Below, one piece after another: positions 1 to 10,215 of a DNA stretch of 64,000 nucleotides. This stretch comes from Ligula intestinalis (Eukaryota; Platyhelminthes; Cestoda; Diphyllobothriidea; Diphyllobothriidae). A program made the position numbers and the translations under genes. The stretch's first letter is position 1; the number at the start of each line of letters is the position of its first letter. The stretch is from assembly GCA_036362985.1 (NCBI GenBank), contig JAYGXS010000005.1:6446775-6510774 (forward strand). The letters run 5' to 3'. The notes beneath the pieces are model-generated. The model saw nothing but the letters and a program-made list of their open reading frames with translations. It was not told the DNA's origin and ran no database searches.

Positions 1-88
1 GTGGTTAATTTTACTGATAATAATTTTATTCAAAGTTAAGCTTACTTCAAGTTTATTATTTTAATTCTAGTTGCAGTTAAGTTAAGTA

Positions 89-523
89 GGGTTGTCAGGC
101 ACCAGATCAATTTGTTTATTGATCCGAGCTATCGGGCTCTTGCGGAGTCTATCTTTGGAGATAAAAGCGTCCATGAAAAACAAGCAACAGTTATAGGAAA
201 CATGAACCAATCAACCATCATGCAGGAGCGAGAGAGCTCATTAATCATCAGTGTCGGCTGTGCGAATATGCCTATGGAGAGCAATGTATGCCGACGCCAG
301 ATCGATAGATCAATTGACTGAATTCTCATCCAAGGCCCATGCCTCAATCAATTCTCGGCCTGACTTGCTGCTGGCTTGGGACATTATCTTCATAGCTGCC
401 GCCTCTTCCTACCTCCTATCATTGTTGCTTGTTTTCGTGGACATCTTGATCTCTGAATATGGACGCCTGCAAAAGCCCGAAAGCTCAGAACCATAAATAA
501 ATTGGTCCGGTGCTCGACAACCC
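89..523. mobile_element. MITE-like element with ~50-bp terminal inverted repeats (copy A)
   Basis: The left end begins GGGTTGTCAGGCACCAGATC and the reverse complement of the right end begins GGGTTGTCGAGCACCGGACC. The two ends stay alignable for about 50 bp, out to a shared TCGGGCT/TTCGGGCT block. The 435-bp interior has no long open frame and no recognisable transposase. Two partial relatives lie at 27197-27440 and 41429-41740, so this is a dispersed family. This is the form expected of a non-autonomous DNA transposon. I saw no clear target-site duplication, so the superfamily is not assigned. The ends are seen directly; transposon identity is inferred. Confidence 0.7.
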
Positions 524-1074
524 TTCTTCTTCATTTATGCAAACACCTGGAGCGAGAACGTTTTCATTTATGCTTAAATAACTTTTATATACCAAACCAA
601 ACTAACAAAACTTAGCAAATCTAAATAAACTAAACAATAAATCGCAATAAAATTAAAATTAAACGAATAAATTCAATAGTTAATTGAAGTCTAAACTCTA
701 CTAAAATCATCAGACCTGTCAGACACAATTATGGCGCTATGAGTATCTTAGAGGGTTGACCAAAGGTATTGTTACCTTTTATGATAGCATACCCAAAATA
801 GTACAGAGATTTGGGTCTCTTCTTTGAACTTCGTGCTCACTTCCTCCCCCTCGGATCATTCGCAGTATAAATTGAATGGATAATCTAATGTAGTCTATCA
901 AAGTGGCTGAAATGATGCACAAAATGCGGTGATATGCGAGTTCTGTTAAGGTTATAAGTGCGGAAATAACAAACAAGTAATCCTGAGCTTAGACTATGCA
1001 CGCGAAGTATCGAATTGAAAAAAAAATTCTGCAAGATTTCTTTAACCAATTAGCCGAAATCTAAAGGACTTATT
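524..1074. other. A-rich non-coding stretch
   Basis: No gene is seen here. 585-700 is an A-rich run of AAACTAA/TAAATAAAC-type words that resembles the reverse complement of the TTAAGTT-rich segments near 53140-53460 and 61860-62130. It may be a minus-strand end of the same repeat. The rest is anonymous. Confidence 0.4.
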
Positions 1075-1400
1075 TGAGGCGGAACATCTCGAGAGAAGTG
1101 GCAATCATGTGGGCTGAGAATGACTTGAGTCATAGTTCACGGGCACCCAGTCCATAAAAAAGTGCAACGACCTACCAAATTCATACTCGGTGGTGCGGCT
1201 CAATTTGGCCAAAATAAATCACCATTTGGGGAACGTACAGTCTAGCGCGTCGGCTTAAGCCAACCTCGGGGAACAAGAAAGTCGAGCAATCATCACTTCC
1301 AATTTCACGACGTTAGATGAAAATTCAGCAGCACGCCAGCCCTCAAGCAATTAGCACAGAAATGGGCAATTTTCCTCGTGAGGGAAGTCCTTAATTGTCA
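1075..1400 (+). repeat. Dispersed repeat 'R2', copy 1
   Basis: This segment aligns with 4040-4360. Shared anchors in the same order are the CAGTCC...AAGTGCA block, the GGCTCAATTTGGC block, the GGGGAACG/GGGAAACG block, a GTCGAGCAATC/GTCGGGCAATC block and a GATGAAA block before CAAGCAATTA/CAAGCAATCA. No reading frame survives. The family is not identified. Confidence 0.5.
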
Positions 1401-1477
1401 TAAGTGTGCAGTAGTAATTATTTCGTATACAAATGTCTAAATCACTGTCCACACTTAACCACTTCTGCTAATATACC

Positions 1478-2010
1478 TGCCGAATGATTTTGAAACGTAG
1501 GGCTGAATTCAAGTTTTACAAACTGAATGCCATGTTCATCCTCTCTAAGGAAAAGTACGTTCTTAGATTCAGTTTGAGGCAATAGACATGGATCATGCTG
1601 CATATATCAGGGGCAGCATCAATAAATTGACGGATACGATTTATTTTGAATGAACACCCCACAGTCGTAAAAAAATAAAGATTCAAATTTTTTTTTAAAA
1701 CCGAAGGAAACTCATCCTTTAAGAATAAAATTTAAAGAAAACTTAATGCGCCATCAAATAAGTATAAAAGATGATTTTTTGTGCATGCTTTCAACAATCT
1801 ATATTTGAATTTATATAGGCAAAATTAATGATAAAAATTCATATTATTTACGACGCCATTTTTTACAGAATCAACTTTTTAGAAGCGGTCATAAAATAGC
1901 TTATAACAGAGTCGGCATCCTAGCGTGACTGAAAATAATTGAAATTGGACTGCATGATAAACAGTATTGCAAGCCTCCTCACTTTTGGTTTGCGAGTGAA
2001 AAGCGGTCTT
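1478..2010 (+). repeat. DR1 dispersed repeat, copy 1
   Basis: DR1 is the commonest repeat in the window. Its 5' part reads roughly GAATTCAAG.TTACAAACTG followed by ACATCCTGTTTAAGGAAAAG, a GATCATGTTGCATA block, GGCAGCATtAATAAATTGAC and then GATACGAT. Its 3' part carries TTTTTACAG, a GGCATCCTATCATGACTGAA block, and GATAATCAGTATTACAACCT followed by CAATGCCGAT. This copy has both halves but is diverged. No coding function is visible. Confidence 0.6.
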
Positions 2011-2194
2011 TTTCAAGTTGCGGAATGTTGTTTGCGGCCATCGCCATACAGTTCTTTGAATTTTCATCATTGATTTTGACTGCTTTGATAAATTAAAATG
2101 CGAAAAATTATTTCCTTTACTTGTCTGGTAGAAAATTATGCCTTCGTTAAATTTTAAACTTAAAGGCGGGGTATCTTTTGGCTGCAAAAAAGTT

Positions 2195-2830
2195 TTCAAA
2201 TTGTTAGATAATTTCAAATTCTTCCACTACCTACACCTGAATTCAAGACTTACAAACTACGCGCTGTGTACATCCTGTTTAAGGAAAAGTCCCTTTATCT
2301 CCGGGTTTGAGGAATGGGTCACAGTTCTCAGAAAATGTCGTTATAGATGTGGACTATGGCACATACATCTTAGGCAGCATTAATAACTTGCCGGATACCA
2401 TATATTAAGAATGAACACCACTTAATAATAAATATCTCATACTAAGGAATTTTTTTAAAACCTAAGGGTACCATTTCTTCAAGAATGAAGTTAAAAAAGG
2501 CGTAATATGATACAAAATGAGTACAAAAAATTAATGTTTTCGCGCATGTTCTCCATAAAATATATTTTTCCTTTAGAAAGGACAGTCAAAAGTTATGATA
2601 AAAATGCATGCTATTAGATAAGCCTCTTTTTACAGTGTAACCGTTTTGTTAGTGGTCAGAAGGAAACTCGTCAAAAACAAGGGCATCCTATCATGACTGA
2701 AATGACTTCAGAGTGGACTCTGCGATAACCAGTATTACAACCTTACTCAATGCCGATTAGCGAGTGAGTATCAATCTTTAGCATATGTCGTCATGTTGCA
2801 CAAATTCTGGGCCATGCTGTCAGTTCCCTT
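2195..2830 (+). repeat. DR1 dispersed repeat, copy 2 (tandem with copy 1)
   Basis: This is a second, better preserved DR1 unit in the same orientation, about 735 bp downstream of the first. It has CTGAATTCAAGACTTACAAA, ACATCCTGTTTAAGGAAAAG, GGCAGCATTAATAACTTGCC, GGCATCCTATCATGACTGAA and CAGTATTACAACCTTACTCA. The head-to-tail arrangement suggests local duplication of the unit. Confidence 0.6.
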
Positions 2831-3478
2831 CGTGATATTAAGCGCAGTGCCACTTAGAGTGAGACTGATGGAAGCCTGCTGAGAGGTTACCTAGGTTGTC
2901 CGTATCGACACAGAAAATATCCTTATAGTTTTTTTGTCTCTCATAATTGGTGGTGAGATAGTACTTCAAGAAAAAAATTAATAAAAAATTTTGTGAAGAA
3001 GACGATGCGATTGCATTGATAAGAAGTTTTATGCCGTTGTTGATACACCCTTCAACACACCGTTAGCGGCTGACGATAGTCTGCTGTCGTCTGTAAGTAT
3101 AAGTTTGAGTGTAGATCCAAAATGAAAAAAACAAAAAGATGGAAATGTTAAGGACAGGAAGGTGAGATGCGTGTTTAACTAAAGCCAACTGTGGCAAGCA
3201 CAAATAAGTTCAAACACCCGACTGGGTTAAAACAGCCTTTTCCCTTGGAAATGCCGGAATAGAAGAGCATACCTTAAAAAACTCCACGAACCATTACAAA
3301 CAGTTAAAACGGCCTCAAGCTCATGGCGAAGTAATGGTATTTTGTTATATGAATGCAAAAATCACATCGAAAGAAGAAGAAGAAGAAGAAGAAGCGTACA
3401 CGAGAACAAGACGTGTTTTGTCTTGGTGTGTCTTGTCAAACACACGTTGGCAGTGATGAGTAGGACTGACGGTAGCTC
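2831..3478. other. Unassigned stretch with short GAA microsatellite
   Basis: No gene is assigned. A pure GAA run lies at 3370-3394. A short open frame from 2997 ends at a good donor-like site (TCT followed by GTAAGT at about 3093) and could be a tiny exon, but the acceptor side is weak. The rest is anonymous. Confidence 0.3.
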
Positions 3479-3688
3479 TTAGGTAACGGCACCTTTCAAG
3501 GGGTGATGGCCATATTTTCTAATTTTCATGAGACCGAAATCCTCGTAAAAGTTGACAATCACTTCAGCTGCAAGCTGTCGGAGTCCACCAACACGCGCAA
3601 TGAACTGCCTCTCCCCTTCCTTCTTCAAGAATAAACTGAGTTTTCCATAGCCAAAAGCATCAGGCCTATATGGAGGATGCAGATGACC
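3479..3688 (-). pseudogene. mariner-family transposase, C-terminal remnant
   Basis: A single minus-strand frame of 68 codons runs to a stop at 3479-3481. It starts with a HPPYRPD block, which matches the HPPYSPDLAPSD motif near the last catalytic aspartate of mariner DD34D transposases. It then gives LSLFLKK and ERQF (compare LF..LK...RGRRF), and ends with NFYEDFGLMKIRKYGHHPLKG, close to the FY..GI.KL..RW..C tail of that family. The N-terminal three quarters are not recognisable upstream (above 3688 on this strand), and the expected LAPSD stretch is altered. It is a dead fragment. The alternative is a Tc1-like relative. The family match is from memory, not a search. Confidence 0.5.
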
Positions 3689-4039
3689 AACAACTCTAGT
3701 GAACGATCACGTACATCAAAACAGCATCACAGACCATCGGCCACAGTCTCGCTCAACTTGCAATTTGAGTTGCACACGTGCCGAGAGGCAAAATTAAGGC
3801 GTCGTTTAATGAGACCAAAATACCCACTGCCACGGCAAAAGATATTTGGAGTAGTCTAAAGAATATTATGCAGTCGTGAACAAAGCAGCTATGTCAGAGA
3901 ATTTGGCAGGCTCCCCAAGGCGCCAATTGCCAAATACGCGGCAGCGGTGCGGCGAAATGATGTCAAATTGCCGTTCAGTGGACGAGACCCCACCACACAC
4001 TGAAACTTGATGAGGATGAAATTCTAGCAATATGTGATA

Positions 4040-4360
4040 AGCCTGCGAGCCGAGGATTACATGATTAATGGTTTACAGGCCCTCAGTCCTTAAACAAGTG
4101 CAGTGACTTACGTAATCCATATTTGGTGCTGAGGCTCAATTTGGCTAAAGAAAGTTGTCATATGGGAAACGCACAGGCCATCACATCGTCTTACACCAAC
4201 ACCCGGGAACCAGATGGTCGGGCAATCCTCCCTTCCGACTTACCCACGCGTGATGAAAGTTCATCATGTCGGGGTCCACATGCCGGTAATCAAGCAATCA
4301 ACACACAAGAGGAAGATAATCGCTACTTGTCGTTTTTTGTCAAAAGTGTTCACTGAGGAC
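4040..4360 (+). repeat. Dispersed repeat 'R2', copy 2
   Basis: This is the second copy of the repeat at 1075-1400, with the same anchor order. The open frame at 4123-4356 runs through it but has no homologue I recognise and is not kept in copy 1. Just upstream (3880-4020) a frame reads KLDEDEI-like acidic text reminiscent of a transposase DNA-binding region, which is too weak to call. Confidence 0.5.
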
Positions 4361-4429
4361 TCAGTCCTTTAAGAACAGCAACTTTCTCTGCATGTGTTAC
4401 AAGTTCCTGCTATTGCTTTATGCTCACGT

Positions 4430-4510
4430 TTCCAAAATAGAATCCGCGATGGATGTTGAAACGTCAGACGGATAAAGGTGTCGGGCCAGGGATCTAATTG
4501 TCTTCTTAGA
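4430..4510 (+). other. GAAACGTCAG motif, possible retroelement 3' end
   Basis: A GAATCC...TTGAAACGTCAGACGGATAAA string resembles the retroelement-end motifs at 10446-10520 and 14778-14850. The upstream CTGATGA word is missing here, so this may be a degraded copy. Confidence 0.3.
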
Positions 4511-4713
4511 TATTCAAGTGTCACCAACTTCAATAAAATAGTCGCCGGTTATTAAGCCCACCTCGGGCACATACCAAATTGGGCTTAATAAACGGCGGGC
4601 GCACTAACCGGAGCGTCCTAGTTCATGATTAGCAAACGCAGGATAGGCACTAAACATTATATACCTACTATATTATGTGAACAGCTTGGTTATGTTCAAG
4701 AAAAGAATGCTGT

Positions 4714-4990
4714 TTATCTGTATTTTACGAGATAAAAAGCAAAAAAAATGATTTGCGATACGTTTAAAAAACGTTCTAGTGTCAGTTGTTTTGGAGGAAA
4801 CTTCACTTGCAAGTGCTCTTTGATGTCCTTCTCCAGGCACCAGAAATCGCCGAAGTTTGTAAAATCCGATGCCTGTAGACTGCGTTGCAGAGTGTGAAAA
4901 GCAGCTCTCATCCGTGCGGCAGTGGGAACTGGCTCTTCTTCGTCCTCCTCATCTTCCTCTTCCACCTCCTCCTCCTCCTCCTCCTCCTCC

Positions 4991-5081
<91 letters not shown>

Positions 5082-5600
5082 CATCCTCATCATCATTTGC
5101 TTCTTCTCCATTCTTCACTTCTTCCTTCTGAATTATTTTATTGACCAAGTTCTGCTCAAAATCTTCCTCGCTTGTTTCATCCGTGACTTCAACATCTGCA
5201 TAGATGTCTACCCACTTACGAAAATCTTCCTCATCGATTTCTGGCGGAAAAGGCACCTCATCGGTAGCGCCAACATCAAGAGCAGCAACAATATCAGGTG
5301 TTTTAAAACAGCCTTTTCGCCAGAAATTTTTTCTATCATGCTCTTCTTTACCTGCTTCCATGCATCTCCCAACATGTCCAGTGTTTGGAGCAAATTGATC
5401 TTCTTTGCAACCTCAGGGCCAGTTGCTTGCTCGTTTTCGTCAATTGCATTAACAATAGCCTGGCGAATGGAACGTCGAAAATAAACTTTTAGCGTCCGAA
5501 TTATGCCCTGATCGCACGGTTGTAGGACTGAAGTTGTGTTTGTGGGCAAAAGGTTTACAATGCTGTTCCCTAACCCATGGAACTGCTCATGCCAACACGG
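4714..5600 (-). pseudogene. pogo/Tigger-type transposase, C-terminal half, frameshifted
   Basis: On the minus strand a frame from about 5590 reads LLPTNTTSVLQPCDQGIIRT, the signature around the third acidic residue of pogo/Tigger DDE transposases (NTTSVLQP.DQG.I). It is followed by YFRR, the LLQTLDMLGDAWKQVKK helix and then a one-base frame change in an A-run near 5340. The other frame continues with NFWRKGCF (compare CW.KAGF), FPPEIDEEDF and the acidic tail typical of the family, and ends with a helix containing AARMRAAFHTLQR. The upstream DNCPAH-type segment is decayed and the N-terminal DNA-binding domain is absent or buried beyond the TTC tract. The acidic tail holds a large triplet expansion (separate entry). 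It is a pseudogene: no single frame is intact. Family assignment rests on motif recognition. Confidence 0.8.
4963..5096. repeat. Compound trinucleotide tract (CTC)n-(ATC)n-(ATA)n
   Basis: On the plus strand CTC units (about 4964-4991) pass into ATC units (about 4992-5020) and then about 20 ATA units (to 5081), then ATC again. On the minus strand these stay in the transposase frame and encode long Tyr, Asp and Glu runs. The unit changes by one base at each boundary, consistent with stepwise expansion of an acidic GAG/GAT codon run. Confidence 0.9.
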
Positions 5601-5782
5601 ATAGGGACTCGAATGTGGGCTGCCAACATTTTATCCCAAGAAATACGAACCACAGCAACAATGCCCTACAAAAATACATTTCTTGTGCGTCTTGTATTCT
5701 CTTCTACGACTGTCGCTGACAGAGAGTTCGAACAAAAGTCCTCCAAAACTCCAAGCAAATACACCTATTATTCCGATGATCG

Positions 5783-6008
5783 CTTCTTCTTCTTCTTCTT
5801 CTTCTTCTTCTTCTTCTTCTTCTTCTTCTTCTTCTTTTTCTTCTTCTTCTTCTTCTTCTTCTTCTTCGTCTTCTGCTTCGTCTTCTTCTTCTTCTTCTTC
5901 CACTTCTTCTTCTTCTCCTTCTTCTTCTTCTCTTTCTTCTTCTTCTTCCACTTCTTCTTCTTCTTCTCCTTCTTCTTCTTCTCTTTCTTATTCTTCTTCT
6001 TCTTCTTC
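5783..6008. repeat. 226-bp TTC/GAA microsatellite
   Basis: This is a nearly pure polypyrimidine tract on the plus strand (TTC units with scattered TTTC, GTC, CAC and CTC interruptions). The minus strand is an uninterrupted purine run except at these points. All apparent poly-Ser, poly-Phe, poly-Lys or poly-Glu reading frames here are microsatellite translations, not genes. It lies on the N-terminal side of the Tigger remnant. Confidence 0.95.
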
Positions 6009-6600
6009 GCCTGAAGTGATTTCTGCAATTAAAGTGTGGGCGTTCGGACCGAAATTAAACCAGATAGAGGTTTTTGCACGTAGAAAGGTTTATGGCCTGC
6101 CTGTTTTTGTACAAAAACAAACACAAAAATGTTTTCAGTGCTAGAATGCTAAATTCCTACTTTGTCTGCGTTATTGTTGACGCCGCCTGCCCTTCTACCT
6201 GCACAACGCCTTATTTTAACCCACTTTTTAGACACACACAAAAACCTTCCCTCCGCATAGTTCATGATATTCAAATAATGCTTTGAAAAGCAGCTGGTTG
6301 ATAACCCAATATTTTTGGCTTTAAATACGTTTGCTTGCAGAAAAACCATCTACCACAGAACGGTGTAGGAAGGTGAGCGATATAAGATTCAAGTAATATA
6401 TTTATTCACATCACCTCACTGTGCCTAGTTAAAAATACAAACAGCTGTGCTGAATGCGTACGTTTTTACGCTGGCATGATTTAAACGTACTCGATCGGGG
6501 TTGATGTAAATCCTTCCAATTCCCTAGGGAAAGGCAGTCAGTATGCCTATCTTCTCCAAATTGCACTTTAGTCTTTTATTATGTTTGATGTCACATTTTC
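6009..6600. other. Unassigned, no gene seen
   Basis: Low-complexity poly-A/T words and no convincing frame. A short plus-strand frame next to the TTC tract has no recognisable motif. It may hold more of the decayed transposon, but I could not align it. Confidence 0.3.
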
Positions 6601-6630
6601 TGCTGGTATGTTATCAGCTGATACCAGCAG
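6600..6630. repeat. Short perfect inverted repeat
   Basis: CTGCTGGTAT and ATACCAGCAG, 10 bp each, are separated by 11 bp and can form a small hairpin. It overlaps the donor side of the candidate exon at 6625-6792. Confidence 0.6.
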
Positions 6631-6792
6631 TTGGTCCGTTTCGGATGACAACTTCTAGAAACAGCATACCATAGGGAGTGGGCGTAGCACCGACGATGTG
6701 CGCATACATGAGTGTTTTTTTGTCGAGACAGAACTGCGCATTATGCTTGCCTTCATTTATCTTCCTCCGAGAATAATCACTTCTCAACACGA
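6625..6792 (-). CDS. Candidate internal exon, unknown product
   Basis: On the minus strand a TTTTTACCTGTAG acceptor-like site precedes a 168-nt open segment that ends at CTG followed by GTATCA, a usable donor. The segment is about half G+C in an AT-rich setting. The translation includes CLDKKTLMYAHIVGATPTPY followed by GMLFLEVVI. The TPYG..F stretch faintly recalls ubiquitin-conjugating (E2) folds but lacks the full signature and any catalytic cysteine. Start and end phases are both 1, so the exon could be skipped without changing frame. Function unknown. It could also be chance. Confidence 0.25.
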
Positions 6793-7070
6793 CTACAGGT
6801 AAAAATGGGCACACTGGCTGACAATTCTAAACAACGAGAGAGCCAGGACAGACTCATCAGCAGTGTCAGTGCATGTTTCTACATAGATGGTTTAAATGTC
6901 ATGAGGATAAAAATGTGCTTCTAAATCTCCAGAGAAATTAATTTCTGATCGCGGTATATATCAGTATATATTGAAGCGTAGGCCAAAATTGTAAGTGTAT
7001 ATTCATGTTGAAACCCGTCAACCCCTGTGAAATATACACATGCTGCCATCAGACGGTCGTTCGTAGCATA

Positions 7071-7310
7071 AATTGACGTTGTACTTACCATACTAACAGC
7101 CTAGGTACCTGCTAAAAGGCCCAGACACGTGTTTTGCAAGTATTCTGCCGTTGCTTGACGCAGCTTCGAGGGCATTGGCTCATCAATGAGTCGCCTTGAT
7201 GACCCGGAGCACTCCTAGCTGTATAAAGCAGCAGCAGAATACCGGTAAAACACGTGTCTGGACCTTTTAGCAAGAACCAAGGCTGAAGTATAGTGAGATG
7301 CAACGTCAAT
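7071..7310. mobile_element. Foldback / MITE-like palindrome with E-box arms
   Basis: The two halves are inverted copies. ATTGACGTTG at the left outer end matches CAACGTCAAT at the right. The inner arms share CAGCCT.GGT.C.TGCTAAA, then AGGCCCAGACACGTGTTTT versus its right-arm counterpart, and TATTCTGC.G.TGCTT. Each arm is roughly 70 bp or more, with a central region of about 100 bp or less. A perfect CACGTG lies in both arms. No coding capacity is present. No target duplication was identified. This is a second inverted-repeat family, unrelated to the one at 89-523. Confidence 0.7.
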
Positions 7311-8330
7311 AAAATGTAGTCATACCTTTGCTGATTGATACTCAATCTTCTGCAAGCAGATTTAACAGAGTTTTGCTGATCCATTTTTCGGTGGGATTAC
7401 ATAACAAAACAAGCATTGTCATAGGGAAAGATCTAGCCAGCCGAGGTACAAAGCCCCGCAGGAAACGTGCGTTTAGTCACACTTGGGTCAAGTTAATCCG
7501 CCCAACCTACTGCAATGTGGTGAATTCACAAATTCTGATACATCGTATGTCTGGGCATGCAAGCAAGGGTCAGGCAAAATTTGACTTGATAGTTCAGCAT
7601 ATATTTGGTCACGATACTTTTATCCAATGAGTAGATTTACTGATAAAAAAGGTACTTATTTAGGATAAATACCTGTTTTATTCAGTATATTGAGGGGCAT
7701 ATTTACTATTTTTACCCTTCGGAGGTAGCCTAATATCAAAGATGTTTCTTATGTTATTGAGTATGACAAACCTATGCGTATTGCGATGAAAGAAAGCAAA
7801 ATGAACAAAACAACTTGAAATATATGCCTTCCAAAACCTGAAAATGCAGTTGAATCCAGCTGTTAAGAATCATACTTATTTTCAGAAACCAGGAAAAATT
7901 TCAGTTTTAAAAAATATTATTTTTCCAATCAGGGAAACTTTCGTCCCAAAAATGCAGTTTCAAGTTTGGACTGCATTTTTTTACAGCATGAACTAGTTGG
8001 AACGTAACAAACACCTCATACATAAGTGATCTTGCAGATGAAGGTTAAAGCAAATGTACTGTAATTTAAAACATGTAGAAGAATAATTTTGTGCACAATA
8101 AATTGTCCTGTTTTGCTTAATGTAAACATGCAACAGACAGAAGATTAAAACCATTTGCCCCAATTTAGAGAAAAAAAATGTGATAATCATCAACTCTTAT
8201 CAAAATGTATCAGTTGACTTCAGAACAATTGAAAAAAATTGTCAAAATTCTTCATTTTCTTCTTGATATACTTTGGAAAAACGTAGTATATACGGATATT
8301 TTTCAGATGCGCAGCTGAGTAAAAAGCTTT
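7311..8330. other. Unassigned, no gene seen
   Basis: AT-rich sequence. The 100-codon plus frame at 7328-7630 starts inside the flank of the foldback element, has no recognisable motif and is treated as chance. Confidence 0.3.
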
Positions 8331-8760
8331 TTTTAAGAGATAATCTATGATAAAAGGTTTTCTTTATAAATTTGTGGGAGAAAAATATGACATTTATGTT
8401 GCGGACATTTTTTGCTCAGCAATGCATTTCTGCTTTTCGAGGGATTTTGAAACACTCTCTACATGGCCATCTTCATATGAACGAATGTTCAGAAACTCAT
8501 TTTTGGTAAATGCTTTGAATTCACATCTTATTTTAAAGTTTTTGATATGAACGTCGAACAGAATATACGTTTATGCAATCAAGCATACGAACACAGAACA
8601 TCGACAAAATATATCGGAATTTATAGAACAATCTCATATTTAAAAACAAGTTCTTTAGGAGTTTACAATACACTTTTAGTTAGACATTTAGCTAACGAAT
8701 ATATCTACATGTTTCCTTTTACTAGAGTTATGTTGAAGTGCAGATGAAGAGGTTTAAGTG
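8330..8760 (+). repeat. Dispersed repeat 'R3', copy 1
   Basis: This aligns with 33815-34150. Shared blocks include CGGACATTTTTTGCTCAGCA, CATGGCCATCTTCATATGAA, CAGAAACTCATTTTTGG and the later GAATATACGTTTATGCAATC region. It is pure repeat similarity; the short frames inside are not conserved in the other copy. Confidence 0.5.
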
Positions 8761-10040
8761 GTTTTTATAAGTATTTTGGGGTTAAATGGTAAAATTCTGG
8801 AATCTTTGAACGAACTTACGAATTTCTCTATTGTAAAGTAGTTGGCCCCATAGTTCATTAACTTTAGGCTCTGTTCTAAGCTCCTCAATGCAGAGTGGCT
8901 GATTATAAACTTAATTTTTGTAAAAATTGTAAATCTTCTGTCTATTTTAAATTCTTAGTGACGCATTATCGCTAATTATAATTTAAAAAATATTTATGCA
9001 TGACCTATACATAAAAAGGTCGGTTTTACATATCTTCTACAAACAAATATATAGAAAATTTTCGGTATTTTCCGGTTGCTTGATGTGATAAAAAAATATT
9101 CGACCAAAAGTGTTTGTGACTGCATGTTATGAAAAAAAACTTTACAGCTTAGGAAAAAATAATTTTTAGAATTGAACCAGTTTTTTTTCTAAAAACAAAT
9201 TCGATTTATAATATCTGGTTTCGCTTGTATTTTATCAACTTCAGACGAAAGGTTCCGGTAGTGGAAGAGATATGGTTTAAAATTGTTGAAATTACTTAAG
9301 GACGCTTGCATATCATAATGCGTATTAATAAAATGCTTGGGTCTGTCCTATTTAAAAGCATACGAAATTTCTTTGATATCGGGTCACTTCCGATTTCACC
9401 AATATTAATGCGTATTTACCTCAATAAGCTGAATTAACAAGGCAATTTTCTTTATTAAAAAGGTTTTCTGGAGTTACAATCTACACATTAGATCAAAATA
9501 GCAGGTCAGAATCCATGCTAAAATACCAAGTCTAATTTCACTCATGAGCCTGCAAGATGTCGGTGTCGAACTCTTTATTCTTTCAGGATAGAGAAAGTAC
9601 AGAAAAATGAATATTATTCAATATGCAGCTCTACCGTTCACAAGTGATCGCATTCGTTATTAAAAAGGGAGTAGGTGGTGGTCGTCTGTAAATTTCTAAC
9701 GAACCCTGCTTCTTAACCAACTTGAAACAGCGCATCGTTTGACCCCTCTGCTGCTACTCAAAAAAAAGCCAAACTTTTTGACAACCAGATGCTTATTTTA
9801 CCGTTTGCTAAACCCACCGTGGGGAGACGGATAAAAAGGTCGGTCCTCGAACTTTTGCCTCAATCAACAGCCACCCCACCCCCGTCCCTCCTCGTGAGAA
9901 AAAAAACTGTTACTGCTCTCGTGGGCACGGTCAACTGCAATTAGTATAAGATATTTGAGCGTAGGCGCACGTGGCACAGCTCAAAAACTGCCAAATTTAT
10001 GTTTCGTTGAGCAGAGCAGTCATAATATATTCCTCCTCTC
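8761..10040. other. Unassigned, no gene seen
   Basis: AT-rich to about 9660, then a modestly GC-richer patch (9700-9950) with C-rich and CCACCCC words and a GGATAAAAAGG string. No open frame longer than chance and no recognisable domain. Confidence 0.3.
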
Positions 10041-10215
10041 CCTTCACTTCACCACACAAGCCGTTTCTTTAGAGACCGGTAAAGCTCCAATACAGGCATG
10101 TCTATGAAATTGTACAGAATGGGACTTTGAGCGAAGTAGTTAGCAAACATAGACCTTTACCAGAACTGACCGACAGTTCCAGGAAAATAAAAACCACAAA
10201 TAATGTGGCCTCTAG

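Noticed and set aside
3024..3092. Possible exon KFYAVVDTPFNTPLAADDS ending at TCT/GTAAGT
   Set aside because: The peptide looks plausible and the donor is strong, but no good acceptor matches the open frame and the peptide is unrecognised.
4869..5484. Plus-strand frames with poly-Pro/His/Asn or poly-Leu/Ile
   Set aside because: Shadows of the triplet tract; the minus strand carries the real transposase motifs.
5577..6144. Long frames of poly-Phe, poly-Ser, poly-Glu and poly-Lys on both strands
   Set aside because: They are translations of the TTC/GAA microsatellite; all three frames on each strand are open only because of the repeat.
6625..6792. Ubiquitin-conjugating enzyme identity for the candidate exon
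   Set aside because: Only a TPYG..F fragment matches; the conserved HPN and catalytic cysteine region are not present.
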